64,000 nt of DNA from Limonium bicolor (GCA_023374045.1 CM041776.1:139627296-139691295), one strand, 5' to 3'. Shown: positions 20,177 through 33,169, counted from the first letter of the stretch. Notes: a model not told the origin generated them from the letters alone. A program made the numbers and translations.

Positions 20177-21420
20177 CACTAGTGGAAAAAATGTTTTGAA
20201 CCACGGTTATTTTGCCTATATACCACGGTTAGGAACCGTGGTTTATGCTCGCGTCGTATATTCACAAATTGAGATAAACGACGGTTCATAACCGTGGTTT
20301 AAAGTAAGCGAAAAAACCACGGTTTGTCGAAACCGTCGTTTAAGACCCCTTCTCCCGCAAACATTCATTGACTTTATACCACGGTTGTGAGTCTGAACCG
20401 TGGTATATAGTGCATTATAAATGACGGTTTTACTTAAAACCGTGGTATAAAGTCTATAGAAATCAACAATAAACCACGGTTATATGTAGAACCGTGGTTT
20501 ATAGTCTGCGATTTTTTTCCCAGTTCGCCGGCGCTTTAGCGCCGCCACCTTCGATGTAATTTCTCAACAGAGAGCGCAAACAGAAGAGAATGAACAGGCC
20601 AAAACATGTATGTTACTTGTTTGTGTATTAGGGTTGCTAAATAATGAGTGAAGTTACATTATGTTCCTTGTTCGTCGGTAGGTTGCAAAATTACCGTGAA
20701 AGAGAATGAGAGAGGGCGATTTACAAAAATTACAGAAATTACAGAGGCGCAGAGCATGTCCTTGTTCGCCGGTTAGGTTTGCAAAAATTACAGAGGCGCA
20801 ACATGTGTTCCTTGTTTTCCAGTATGGCGAAGAGCATGCATGTTCGCCGGTGGGTTGAAAAAATTACAGAGGCGCAGAAGAAGAAGAAAAAGAAGAAGGA
20901 GAAGAGTTGTAGAGCATCCTTGTTCGACAGTGTAGGTTGTAAAAGAGTGAGGAGAAAATATATATAATAAGAGAGAGAAAGAGCCGCGTTAATTTTCGGT
21001 GAAAATTTGAATTCCCGCTAAGACTATATACCACGGTTCTAACAAGGAACCGTCATTTAAAGTTTTTTGACCACGACGAAAAACGACGGTTTTGACAAAA
21101 CCGTGGTATATAGAAACCCTATATACGACGGTTCTCCAAGAACCGTGGTATATTCACTTCGGCATGTACTATATACCACGGTTGCCCTGAAAACCGTGGT
21201 ATATTCACTTCGGCATGTACTATATACCACGGTTGCCCTGAAAACCGTGGTATATAACTAACCTATATACGACGGTTCCGGAAAAACCGTGGTATATGCG
21301 CTTTGGTATGCACCTTAAACGACGGTTTCTTTTAAAACCGTGGTTTATAAACTTTAAACCACGGTTTTCCATTTAACCGTGGTTTAAACACCGTCATTAA
21401 AAACATTTTTTCTATTAGTG
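20177..21420. mobile_element. Non-autonomous CACTA DNA transposon with palindromic subterminal arrays
   Basis: 1,244 bp with inverted ends CACTAGTGGAAAAAATG / CACTAATAGAAAAAATG and a 3-bp duplication, as for the CACTA (En/Spm) superfamily. About 20 copies of ACCACGGTT or its complement AACCGTGGT are packed in both subterminal regions (20205-20510 and 21020-21395), mostly as facing pairs 10-25 bp apart that can form hairpins. The middle (20520-21000) has no transposase. It includes a GCCGGCGCTTTAGCGCC-like GC palindrome and tandem TTGTTCGCCGG words. A 62-codon ORF (20779-20967) is low-complexity and not credible. Transposase must come from elsewhere. Confidence 0.92.
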
Positions 21421-23408
21421 CTTGACCATGCAACACCCTCCTTAGATATTTCCACCTCTTTTATGCAACTTACTCACCATTCTCATGATCATACACTCTT
21501 ATACGTTTCTAGTCATTTTCCTTGACGACTTACAACATTCTCCTACAATTTTCACTTCCATCACCCAAGTCCACAAATTACCATTTAAACTAAACCTTAC
21601 TAGTCCACTACTAACATCACCACCTCTTACACAAACTTCCCGAAACTCTCATTGTTTTACTCTGTAGTTCAAACCTAAATCATCTCAAAGAATTTTACAT
21701 CATTTCCTCCAGATTTTTGCGCAGGTCCTACCATTCCTCATAACATGACTTTGGTGTGTTCAATACACCCACCAATCCTCTAATTTCCTCCTAGACAATT
21801 CTAGGTCATTCTAACCTCAAGAACTCCTTATCTAACTCATTTCCACTCAAATTCCTCATAATGATCCCTAGTGAATCCTAGGGCATATTAACTCACCACT
21901 ACCACTTAAACACTTTGTTTTCTACTCAAATTTCGCCATAGCTCCTCTAGCATATTATCATGCCCAAATGCATTGTTTTCCTCATTCAACCATCTCACAC
22001 ACATCAAGTTCTTTCCCATCATATCTTCTCACCCAAACCAACTCAATCACATCAAACTAAATATATTGCAATAATCTTAAATTGCATAGCACTAAGGCTC
22101 TTAAATGACATGGCTCTTAGGCCCTTAAATGACTTAAACTTAAACACTGAATTTCCCACATATAAAAGCTTTCAACCTGCAAATACACCCATCAATCTCA
22201 TAGTAGTTATAATGCTCTTAAAACTCATCTTAAACTTATATTACTAACTCATTCCCATTGGCTCCTTAATCACAAGTTCATAAGCTTGTTTAAGTTCTTT
22301 TTCATAGGTTATATAACCCAATACACAATGTAAGCTCTAAGCCACATTGGTACCCACCTAAACTCATCCCTTGAAACTTAAACCACCATTAGGTAAGCAT
22401 TACCTTGTTTTCTCAAGCTCATCTTAACTTCCTCCTTAGACCTTTTCCCTTGGGGATCTCGGCCACCATCTTAACTTCCCTTGCCAATGTTCTAATCAAT
22501 ACACAATGACTCTCATGAGTGCTAAATAATACACTAACCTTAAGGAGTAAACCCTAGGTTGAAAATGTGTTTTAAGGTATTAAATTGAATGTTTTACCTT
22601 GGATTCTCAAAACAAGCTTGGATATGAATCAAGTAGGACCTCCTCTAGACCTTGGAGAATAGAATCAAGCTAGAACAATGGATAAAACAAGGCTCCATGA
22701 GAAGGTAGTTTTCGGTCATGGTGAGGAAGTGATGGAAACATGATTTTTCTTACATATTCCTTACCTTAAGAGAATGGAGAAGCCAATGAACTCTCCAAGC
22801 TTGAATTTCCTCCATCAATGGAGTTTTCTCTTGGCACCGAAATGGAGCTTTGAAGGATTTGAAAAGATAGAAAGCTAGAGCTTGAGCTAACTAAGAATAA
22901 TATGTGTTTAGTTTTTGATTTGGAGCTAAAATGAAGGTTTGGTGAGCATTTGAAGATGGAGCTTCCATGGAGGCAGCCCTCTGGGTTTTGGAGCAGGAGA
23001 GGAGAAGAAGAAACCGGGAAGAAGAGAATGAATGAAGAGGAGGAGAGAAGGTAAGCTAAAGGTAAGATATTTACTTTTTAAAAGCAAATAGTAAATTTCT
23101 CTTATTTCTCTTTTCTCTTCTTAGGTTAAATGACTCATGTGGTGACTCACCACCTAAAAACCAGCCACCCCTTAATAATCAAGACATTTATGGTCTTGGT
23201 TGACCAATTGATTAGCTTATATTGACTTAATGCTAAACTAGCACTACTTGGTTACTATTCACAAATTAGTGCACATATTTCTGAAATTTTTGATTTCCCA
23301 TTGATTTAGACTTCCTAATGTGATACTAATTAGTACCCATGTTGATTAAGGTGTAATCATGGGCATTTAGCCACTCAAAACTCACTTCTAAGACAATTTC
23401 TCAAAAAG

Positions 23409-23432
23409 GTGCTTTAAGGAGTCTTAAAGCAC
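23409..23432 (-). promoter_or_regulatory. U3 dyad of element B left LTR
   Basis: GTGCTTTAAG and CTTAAAGCAC arms around a 4-bp centre, about 270-290 bp inside the LTR start. Repeated at 35460-35483 and 49637-49660, with variants in other LTRs. Likely a protein-binding or structural element; role unknown. Confidence 0.5.
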
Positions 23433-23703
23433 ATTTTGTGTTTAAGCTTGTTTTTGAGCTTGGTTTTCTTTGCTAATTGATTTAGAATGTCCATTAGCAT
23501 ATTACTAAAGTCTTATAATGGTATTTGGGTGCTAATCAAAGTCACTCCAAGCTTAGAGCACGTTTTTGCCCAAATTGCCCTTAAGGCGTTTTCTTGTGTT
23601 TTCCTTGGTTTAAATTGTCTACCAATCTTCCTAAGGCATATTATAGCCTTACCACATCATAAATTGATGTTTACTTAGCGTACCTAGGTTTGGGGTATTT
23701 CAA

Positions 23704-23715
23704 TCTACCCCCCTT
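23704..23715 (-). promoter_or_regulatory. Polypurine tract of element B
   Basis: TCTACCCCCCTT on +, one base from the 3' LTR end at 23702. Confidence 0.88.
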
Positions 23716-23954
23716 AAAAGAACTTTGTCCCCAAAGTTCCCATGCATCTTATCTTATTAGAATACATGTCTTACCTCATTCCATAGATCATATAGACCAT
23801 ACTTATGTATACTTAAACTCATTGAATCATTAGATCCACCATATGCTTATACTTAAATATCACACAACATGCTTACGCATGTATAGCACTCAAAATTCCC
23901 TTTGTTCCTTTTGATGATTAAAACATTCACATAATTTCCAACGTATTCTCCCAT

Positions 23955-24075
23955 GTCACCGGTCCGTAGACAATGGCTCATTCGTCCTCGTCACCATGGG
24001 CCAGAATACAAAACACTCTGCTCTCCCCATGTCACCGGTCCGAAGACAAAGGCTCGTGTGTCCTCGACTTCATGG
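23955..24075 (-). repeat. Two copies of an ATGTCACCGGTCCG motif in the 3' untranslated part of element B
   Basis: ATGTCACCGGTCCG followed by AGACAA.GGCTC and CGTCCTCG occurs twice, about 75 bp apart. Related copies are at about 48995-49120 (element C, opposite strand) and once at 61373-61410. Conserved noncoding sequence between pol and LTR; function unknown. Confidence 0.6.
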
Positions 24076-24200
24076 GCGAGACTCAGTAAAAAGGTAATCC
24101 TTTTTACGAGGTCATGTGAGGAATAATTCCTCTAATTAAAAATACAACCAACTCCAATTTCATTTTATCCTAATGCCTCTATCCTTAGCGTGATTTAATT

Positions 24201-24300
24201 GTGACCACTGGTAGGGAGTTTCAGGAATCATCCAACCCTGATGTGATCAGCATCAGTGTCGAACTATCCTTCCACTCCAATTTGTGTTCGGTTTCCCTTG
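24201..24300 (-). other. Conserved block with a hairpin between pol and 3' LTR of element B
   Basis: GAATCATCCAAC...CTGATG/CATCAG arms (24238-24256) then AACTATCCTTCCAC...TTTGTGTTCGG. Close matches occur at 36608-36712, 61677-61770 and reversed at 48765-48870. At 36645-36663 both arms change together (CTGACG/CGTCAG), keeping the pairing. It also leaves an antisense ORF open (24256-24474). Confidence 0.65.
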
Positions 24301-24862
24301 ATCCCTAGAAAATCATGTTCCACCTCCCACGTCATTTTCAAACATCAAATAATTCACTCATGTCCAATTTTCTATCTTTTTAGTCTTTCTAGTCGTAATC
24401 ATTACATCTCCAAGGTGTGGACTCGGTCCATCTACATTCCCGATTCATCTCTTAGTAATTACCTCAAGACTTAAATTCCTACTAAGTTCTATATCCGTCT
24501 CATACCAATTCTCACCATCTTATATCTCATAGCATTACTATCTTCTTCCTTATATTCATATCGAACAGTATCCCATAGTGTTATCTTATTCTTATCTCAC
24601 ACATAGTCTCATATCGACTCATACCTCATATATTCCTTATTTCTTAAATCTCCTTAATCCTCTTCCTTAATTCTCTTAACTTGTACTCACACCGGAGTCA
24701 ACAAGATAGGTACTTAAAATGTATGGTATTCACATCTTTTGTGTGCAATAACCATGATTTTATCTCAAAATGTTTATGTAAAACATATTCTCAAATTATT
24801 TTGTGCTATGCACACCGTAGTTTATGTACTCTGTACACAAACATACGCTAAGCGGTTTTCGC

Positions 24863-24874
24863 TCTACCCCCCTT
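24863..24874 (-). promoter_or_regulatory. Second polypurine tract of element B
   Basis: TCTACCCCCCTT on +, just downstream of the chromodomain relic in sense orientation; 1,159 bp from the LTR-adjacent tract. Confidence 0.65.
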
Positions 24875-24884
24875 AAAATGGATT

Positions 24885-25360
24885 ATGCCCACGTAATCAA
24901 CATTATATCATCCTTGAAAATAAGTTCAAGATGTCTAATTCTTACCAAGCATTCTAGCTTCCATGCCGTTTATCTCACTTATAATTTGATCAGAGGGTCA
25001 TAACTATGCTATTGACTTAGTCTCTACATCGAGGATTCTTAACGGTACTTATACCATATTCTAATCTTAGTTTGGTCTAACCTCAAGGGTACTGATCTGC
25101 TAGCTTCCGCTGCACGACTCTGATAGTTTTAGGCTTATTTGCCTCTCTTATCCTTTTACAGTATTGTATATTTTTCTCCTGCGTGCTTATGGTTTAGCAC
25201 TAAAGGTCCCTCAATGGTCACGTGTTATCTTTATATATACACGGCCTTGATGAGTTGTAGCTCGTCTATCCAGTCTTCCTGGAGATCTAATGTTTGTATT
25301 CTTAGTGTTTTCTCAAGTGTCTAAATCGTTCTTTCCATCTGACCCTTGGTCTGAGGATGA
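24885..25360 (-). pseudogene. pol: Integrase and chromodomain relic of element B
   Basis: On minus from 25360 a degraded core reads HPQTKGQMERTI, then a stop, then a stretch alignable to TLE..LR...LDLQ.DW.DEL of the intact integrase in the AlkB element, with further stops. Nearer the tract, about 24965-24990, a line alignable to LWSNH...TWE has TGA in place of the Trp codon. The catalytic Glu context survives but the frame is beyond use. Element C carries the same TGA at that Trp. Confidence 0.72.
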
Positions 25361-28300
25361 TTCTTAATCTGAAACTACTGTTTAGTGCTTATTGCGCTTT
25401 ACAGCTTAATCTCTTACATCTTAAGACATGTCCAATGTCTGCATTTAACAATCCGTGCTCTTCGCATTTCATAGTCCTTAATTATTTGTTCTCTGATTCC
25501 TTTGTGTTGTTGATTCAACTGAATTCTTCTCTTCGACTGTTTGTGGTAGTAGCTGCTCTTGTCTGATCTTGCGTCGTTGTCTGTGGTACGGAGTCGACTA
25601 CTTCCCGTGTTCCTTACACCACTCGTTTACATGCATGGGGTACCTTACTGGTACATTACTACTTACCCAACTAACTCATAAATGATCGTGTTAGGCCTGC
25701 AAGCCCCTGTGGGGTGCAGTCATCCCACGTCTCGTTTTAGTAAACTCATAGTGTTCGTCACACGTTTAGCTATTGCTAATTATGAAGTATTCTGTTGTCG
25801 ATCTACTCTTTCATCGTTCCATAATAACACTTATTGTTCTTCTTGAACTTAATCAAGGAAAATTTATTTATTGTGTTCTTAAGTATGGTATGCTCTAGTT
25901 CTTTCTGTATCCCGTACTGATTTGGTCTCTTAGTGATTGAGGTCTCTTTCCATAGAGCCTCTTATCTTCTTTCTCATATTTGTTTTACTAGAAATGCACT
26001 TCCAGTTCCTTGAGGAATGGGTAGTGTGCTTCCTGTGAAATCTTACCTAACCAGGTCCAGACTACTGGCATCAATGCACAGTTCGTCTACCATCTTATTT
26101 TCTTACTTATATTGGTCTTAACTCATAAATCTCATTGCCTCTGTGTCAATATTTGACGGCTCATACCTAACAGTCGCTTTACCGCGCACCACGACTTAAT
26201 CCCCCTTATCTAACTATTGTACTCATGACCACTACTACCGTGGTAGTTGGCCCTTACCATGTTGCCCATTAATGGTGCAACCTCTTACTCACTTATTCTA
26301 ATGTCTTACCTTATACTCAATCCCCTCTTGGTGTAAACACACTAGGAGTTCTCTCATTCCGGTGTATGGCGGTTGTCGTACCGTGTTGTAAAATAGTTGA
26401 CTCTTGATATGAAGATGTTCTGCTTAAATCGTAGATTCGTAAATAGGCTGATTTCCCTCGCATTCTTCCATCCTTATGACGTTGCTTACCATGTAATTTA
26501 ACCGGTTCCTGAAGAAGTCATCCACTGAATCACAAGCTCTTCTGAGCATTGGTCACTTGACGTGCCATAATGTGCACTTACAATGTTTATCTCTGACGAT
26601 CACTAATTCTTACATCCTGGGTGTTGGATATGGGGTCTATCTCTGCAACCTACCTTATTACTCAAGTGTATCTGATATGTTCTAAGGTAATCTCAAGTTT
26701 ACAGTTTGCATTCTCTAACAAAAGCATATTATATCTCTAACAAGTGAAAGCCCTTTTTGAGGGGTTTATTCCCACTCATGGCTTCACAACAAGGAGAGGT
26801 ATCCCCACCCTAAAAGGTATGGTTCGTTCTCCGCTCCTGCCAATGTACTATCTCATTGTTCTCATTGGTACCCTTTCTTGGTAATATTTTCCCCAATCTA
26901 AGTTATAGGTTTGTAACCGTTCACATCTACACATTGTAGTTCCTTCATGGCTTGAATTAGCTCTTTTACAACTTACTGCGCCTTGAGCTCTGATGTGGTT
27001 AACATCCTTGGCTCGTAGGCTCTTAGTGCTTAATGCCTCAGTTCATTACTTGTACTCTTACTCATCTGTAGGTTATCCTCATAAGCTTCTGGTCCTTTGA
27101 ACACTATCCACCGTTAGGTTACATACTAAATGTAGTGTTGGGTTTCATGGTAAGTCGCTGCATCCTGCTTCCTGTTATGGAAGTTTATTCAGGTGATCTG
27201 AGGTTACTTAGTGTCCTTGACGATACTGCCATTTTATTAGACTTATGTCTTTTAGCAAATAAGGCTAAGTTCGTATTAGGCTTTTGCCTTACGGTGTCCA
27301 AGTCGGACATCGTCCCGTCATCTTATACTCCCACCTCAACGCTTCGTTCAACTTCCGTTGACTACGCCACCCGTTGATGATTGTTCACACTTGGGTGTTA
27401 ATGAGTTAGCAAACAGTACTAGCTGTCGTTCATCAGTTTGTTCGGCTCGACCAAGCCCACTCTGTGGGGGTAGTCCTCTGAGCTTTTCCTTTCCAGAGTT
27501 GTACGTCTTTAATCCTTAGTAGATTACTGCTTAAGTTTATTCCTTCTGTCCCTGTTTCTGGGGTTCACAACATCTTCATTGTAGAATGTTTGTTATTGGT
27601 ATTCTTAATGGTCACTCTGGGAGTCTTATCCTGTTTTCGTTGGAAGTCGTTGCGTCAACAGTCTCAATCGTACCTTATAATACACCCCTTGTATATTATT
27701 GCCTATATAGTGTTTTGCTCAGATTACTGAGCGATCTCTTAGGTTTTTACTCTCGGAGTTCGAGATTGGTGATCTTACCGTACCGTCGGTTGTTGTTGCA
27801 GTAGGTTATACCGTTGCAAATTTTAATATCGTTTAGTATTCTGTCCAAGTTCAACTCCCTGCTGACTGGTGTATCCACACATTTCATCATGGTCAGGCCG
27901 TCAGGCCCTTCCAAGGTCTCATCCTTCCGTTCTTATGGATTTGCAATCCGGTATTAATATGTGTTACAACTGTAGGGTTCTCCTATCTTGCCATGATGGC
28001 TTTCCGTGTAGCTTAACCGTGGTAGCACTTGCTATGGCAAGTGCGCCATGCAGGATGGGTTATTGGTACAAGGTACATTAGTAGTGATACTTCCTTCTAA
28101 TTTCCATGTAATTGGTAGTCCTCGGGACTCCTTCGATAATCTCTTATTTTGGATAACTGACCATCCGGCAGTTTCCTTGTCGTCTTGATTGTGCCCTCAT
28201 TTATCAGGGCATTCCTCTTCCTGAGGGAATCCCTCATTATTTTCTTATGTCTTAATCCTCGCTCCCGTTCCCACACATTTTGTCGTGGTCACTAAGTAAT

Positions 28301-28980
28301 GGTTCTCCCTTAGGCACTACATCGTAGTCCTATTCCGGTATTCAGTCTGTATGAGTTCCCACCGTCGTCCACGTTATGTCGGCCAGGTTTGTAACCTTCT
28401 TCATTGTATGGGGTTGGAGTTCCGGTTCTTAACTGGACTTTCCAGTAATCTTATCCCTTAAGCTTTGTATTATCCCATTGATATGCTCATTCGGACCACT
28501 GTCCGGTACTCATGTCTCTTATCATTTTCTTATCCATTGCACTCGTAGTGCTTTCCTTATCATTGGTATTGCGGGTTATTTCGACTGTGTAGCATGTCGA
28601 CCCATGTTGCCGGTAATTACCGTTCCCTTACTGATAGAATTCCATTGGTTGCGCCTGTTTCACCGATGCGCTCCATTAAAAACCTCCAACTTCTTCGTAA
28701 CTGTTGAGCAACAAGATGTTTCTCGTATTGTCTGTTGTTAACTAACTACCAGATCGGGTTTTCCCGATTAAGAGAAGGCTTTCTTCTCTCTGGCGTTTGT
28801 TCCCCATATTCAGGGTTAGGGATGTGGAGGGCGGGTCTAGGTACTATGGATATCCGGTAAACACCGGGAAGTCCTAGCTAACGCACCTCTCACTCTAACA
28901 CTCAATCCTTAGCCCATAACTCAAACTCAACCTCTGTATTCTCCTAAGTTCGGTAATTCTTGTCTTCAGAGCGTAACTAC
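25361..28980 (-). pseudogene. Decayed gag-pol body of element B
   Basis: 3.6 kb aligning in reverse to 44822-47600 of element C. No sense ORF of note. RT and gag are not recognisable by eye, although position between primer site and integrase relic implies that origin. Open frames on the opposite strand (for example 27135-27377 and 28478-28741) are antisense; the 27135 one has a counterpart in element C (45577-45942, minus). Confidence 0.6.
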
Positions 28981-28992
28981 GCTCTGATACCA
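28981..28992 (-). promoter_or_regulatory. tRNA-iMet primer binding site of element B, in a hairpin
   Basis: GCTCTGATACCA on + is TGGTATCAGAGC on minus, five bases from the LTR at 28998. Adjoining bases complete 10-bp arms TCAGAGCGTA / TACGCTCTGA (28966-28987 region), as in the AlkB element. Confidence 0.92.
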
Positions 28993-30638
28993 CTTTTTGT
29001 AACACCCCAACTCAGTCCAATCGTGGTTATCGTAAACTTATCATATATATAAACTCTGCAGCGGATTTAAATACATTCCAGGACCTTGCCACGGTCTGAC
29101 TACAGAATATACCGAACATTAGTACAACAAACCTTAACCAATACATAACCTTCTACAATCCCCTCACATCCTATATATCTCACTAACTCAAAATTGCCAT
29201 ACGACTGTACATGCACAACTCGTAGGCCACACTTAACCCATAACATTTGTATCCCATCTTTCTCTCGCGACGGCCGCCTCCTGACGTTTACCTGTGTAGT
29301 AAAAACAGCCCCCAAAGGGGGTCAGCACGAATGCTGGTACGATCCTCTCATGGCCCCCAAGCTAATGTGGCTACGACGACTAATTGTCGATAGCATGGGG
29401 GTTGATTAGATGCACAACATAATAGTAAATGCTGTAAACAACAATCCAAATATGAACAATCAAAGTTCAAACAATTGAACGACTTAAATGCATTCCCCTA
29501 ATTAGAGAGTTAATTATTTAACTCCTTAAGTTACATTTCCTCTTAATCTTAGTCCATCCTTATCTTACCTCATTCTTAGTCTTATCTTAATCTTAGAAAA
29601 CAACCATCCTTTAAAAAGGAATGGATGTAGCTTATCTCAGTCTTATAATGCAAACCATCCTTTAAAAAGGAATGGTTGCAACTTATCTCAACCTTATCTT
29701 AATCTTAGAATACAAACCACTCTTTTAAATAGAAATGATTGTATTTTATTCAATGTTTATTTTTGTCGGGTCAAAAGCAACCCTAGCCAATGAGCTATTA
29801 ACTCCATTGGTTGAATAAACAACTTATCTTATAATTTAGGATTTAGGTGATCCTACCGCACCATCTTAATGCCACCTACCTTGGACTGTATGCCCAATGT
29901 AGCTGAACCGGCAACCGACCCTAGGCAACAAGTCCGAAGACAAGTCCTTAAGCGAAAGTCGGTTCTGCTATAGATACCGACCCCCTTTTTCCTTAGCATG
30001 CATGACCGGAGTCAGTCCCGGGTTCCTCACTCCCCCCTTAAGTTCCAGTTAGTAGAAGTCTCAAGACAATGTTTGTTGGTTAACCTCTTTGGTTTATAAC
30101 AAACTAAAATTAGGGAGCGTTCCTTAGTCTCACTCAATTCCTTACTAAACGTTGGTTAGTAAGTTCTCACGGTAAGTTGTGTTAGTTTTCAAACATCACA
30201 CAACAATATGATAAACATAATGTTCCGGTTGCATGCTTTATCTTGTTTAGTGGGCACACAAAAACAAATAGCACACAAGCCGAGGGACACCACGTTAGCA
30301 AGCAGGTCACAAGAAGAATTGTACCGTTCACCGTTGGTCGTTCGGTTGCTTACTCTCTTCCGGAGTCCAAATTCCAAGTCCTAAAACATTCATTCAGTTT
30401 TAGGTTGTTAATAACTTATCTCAATTCAACTTACTTAACTTACTAAACCCTTAATGATCCACACCTAACACCTCTTAAGTTTTACAACTTAATCTTACAA
30501 ACTTAACCTTAAACTTTTAAGTTTATACTTAACTTAACCCCTTAGGTCTTTATACCTCTAATCATCATTGCCCTCTTAATGGGGTACCATTAATACCACT
30601 AAACTCTCTTAGGGTTTTTTTTTTAATCTTAAGGGTCA

Positions 30639-30822
30639 TCCGACCCACCGTCGACCCAACCAACTGGGTCGGACCATTCCAGAAATTTTCCGTCTTCTAA
30701 ACCTCACCTGTCCGACCCATGTCCGACCCAAGTCCTCTTGGTTGGACCGTTCCAGAACCCTTCACTGGCGTCTAACAGAGGCCGTCCGACCCAAACTTGG
30801 GTCAGACCCCAGGGTCGGACGC
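30639..30822 (+). repeat. Palindrome cassette in element B right LTR, partly eroded
   Basis: Counterpart of 19548-19732. Changes such as CTTGGTTGGACC for CTGGGTCGGACC remove stem pairs. Confidence 0.75.
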
Positions 30823-33164
30823 CACCAGAACATGTCCAAAAATTGTTAAATCTTCACCAAACTTCTCCTAAAGCCTCCTAATGTGTTCTAACATCATTTA
30901 GACCCTTTATCCCACCTTTAATCATCCTCCAAACTCATTAAAATAACCTCCAAATATCTTCTCAAACATTTACTAAATTCTTGCAAAAACTTCCTAACAC
31001 TTGTTAATCAATTCCTTATATTTCCAATATGTACATTTTGTCTAAAACTTCAACTAACCAAAGTGTTTCTTTTCAACCCATATAACTCCTCCTTAACATC
31101 ATTACATTCCATCTTTGCTTTGTTAAACCTTCCAAGGTCATCTTGCATGTCCATGCACAACTTCTCTTCTTTTCATTTGTTACTCATCACTCCTAAACTC
31201 TTGAGCTTACTTATACATTTCTTTCCATTACCTTAACACCTTGCCATTGTTCTTCATTTACCTTGACCATGCCACACCCTCCTTAGATATTTCCACCTCT
31301 TTTATGCAACTTACTCACCATTCTCATGACCATACACTCTTATACGTTTAGTTTTCATTTTCCTGACGACTTACAACATTCTCCTACAATTTTCACTTCC
31401 AGCACCCAAGTCCACACATTACCATTTAAACTAAACCTTACTAGTCCACTACTAACATCACCACCTCTTACACAAACTTCCCGAAACTCTCATTGTTTTA
31501 CTCTCTAGTACAAACCTAAATCATCTCAAAGCATTTTACATCATTTCCTCCAGATTTTTGCACAGGTCCTACCATTTCTCATAACATGACTTTGGTATGT
31601 TCAATACACCCACCAATCCTCTAATTTCCTCCTAGACAATTCTTGGTCATTCTAACCTCAAGAACTCCTTATATAACTCATTTCCACTCAAATTCCTCAT
31701 AATGATCCCTAGTGAATCCTAGGGCATATTAACTCACCACTACCACTTAAACACTTTGTTTTCTACTCAAATTTCGTCATAGCTCCTCTAGCATATTATC
31801 ACGCCCAAATGCATTGTTTTCCTCATTCAACCATCTCACACACATCAAGTTCTTTCCCATCATATCTTCTCACCCAAACCAACTCAATCACATCAAACTC
31901 AATATATTGCAATAATCTTAAATTGCATAGCACTAAGGCTCTTAAATGACAGGGCTCTTAGGCCCTTAAATGACTTAAACTTAAACACTGAATTTCCCAC
32001 ATATAAAAGCTTTCAACCTGCAAATACACCCATCAATCCTATAGTAGTTATAATGCTCTTAAAACTCATCTTAAACTTATATTACTAACTCATTCCCATT
32101 GGCTCCTTAATCACAAGTTCATAAGCTTGTTTAAGTTCTTTTTCTTAGGTTATATAACCCAATACACAATGTAAGCTCTAAGCCACATTGGTACCCACCT
32201 AAACTCATCCCTTGAAACTTAAACCACCATTAGGTAAGCATTTTACCTTGTTTTCTAAGCTTATCTTAAATTCCTCCTTAGACCTTTTGTTGGGGATCTC
32301 GGCCACATCTTAACTTCCCTTGCCAATGTTCTAATCAATACACAATGACTCTCATGAGTGCTAAATAATACACTAACCTTAAGGAGTAAACCCTATGTTG
32401 AAAATGTGTTTTAAGGTATTAAATTGAATGTTTTACCTTGGATTCTCAAAACAAGCTTGGATATGAATCAAGTAGGACCTCCTCTAGCCCTTGGAGAATA
32501 GAATCAAGCTAGAAAAATGGATAAAACAAGGCTCCATGAGAAGGTAGTTTTCGGTCATGGTGAGGAAGTGATGGAAACATGATTTTTCTTACATATTCCT
32601 TACCTTAAGAGAATGGAGAAGCCAATGAACTCTCCAAGCTTGAATTTCCTCCATCAATGGAGTTTTCTCTTGGCACCGAAATGGAGCTTTGAAGGATTTG
32701 AAAAGATAGAAAGCTAGAGCTTGAGCTAACTAAGAATAATATGTGTTTAGTTTTGATTTGGAGCTAAAATGAAGGTTTGGTGAGCATTAGAAGATGGAGC
32801 TTCCATGGAGGCAGCCCTCTCGGTTTTGGAGCAGGAGAGGAGAAGAAGAAACCGGGAAGAAGAGAATGAATGAAGAGGAGGAGAGAAGGTAAGCTAAAGG
32901 TAAGATATTTACTTTTTAAAAGCAAATAGTAAATTTCTCTTATTTCTCTTTTCTCTTCTTAGGTTAAATGACTCATGTGGTGACTCACCACCTAAAAAGC
33001 AGTCACCCCTTCATAATCAAGACATTTATGGTCTTGGTTGACCAATTGATTAGCTTATATTGACTTAATGCTAAACTAGCACTATTTGGTTACTATTCAC
33101 AAATTAGTGCACATATTTCTGAAATTTTTGATTTCCCATTGATTTAGACTTCCTAATGTGATAA

Positions 33165-33169
33165 TAATT
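33165..33169. repeat. TAATT duplication flanking the solo LTR, left copy
   Basis: TAATT here and at 35378-35382. The sister LTR near 23320-23335 lacks the insert. Confidence 0.88.

Larger units (their letters stand above)
17903..23702 (-). repeat. 3' LTR (left) of element B
   Basis: TGTAACACCCC at left, GGGGTATTTCA at right. Aligns along its length to 28998-35752 with a few per cent difference. Contains the hairpin/acceptor module (18200-18230), palindrome cassette (19548-19732), CACTA insertion (20177-21420), a CT-rich leader on the minus strand (about 22980-23110) and the U3 dyad (23409-23432). No gene seen. Confidence 0.9.

Noticed and set aside
20779..20967. Possible small gene inside the CACTA element
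   Set aside because: Lysine run from an AAG repeat, no homology recognised, no transposase motif.
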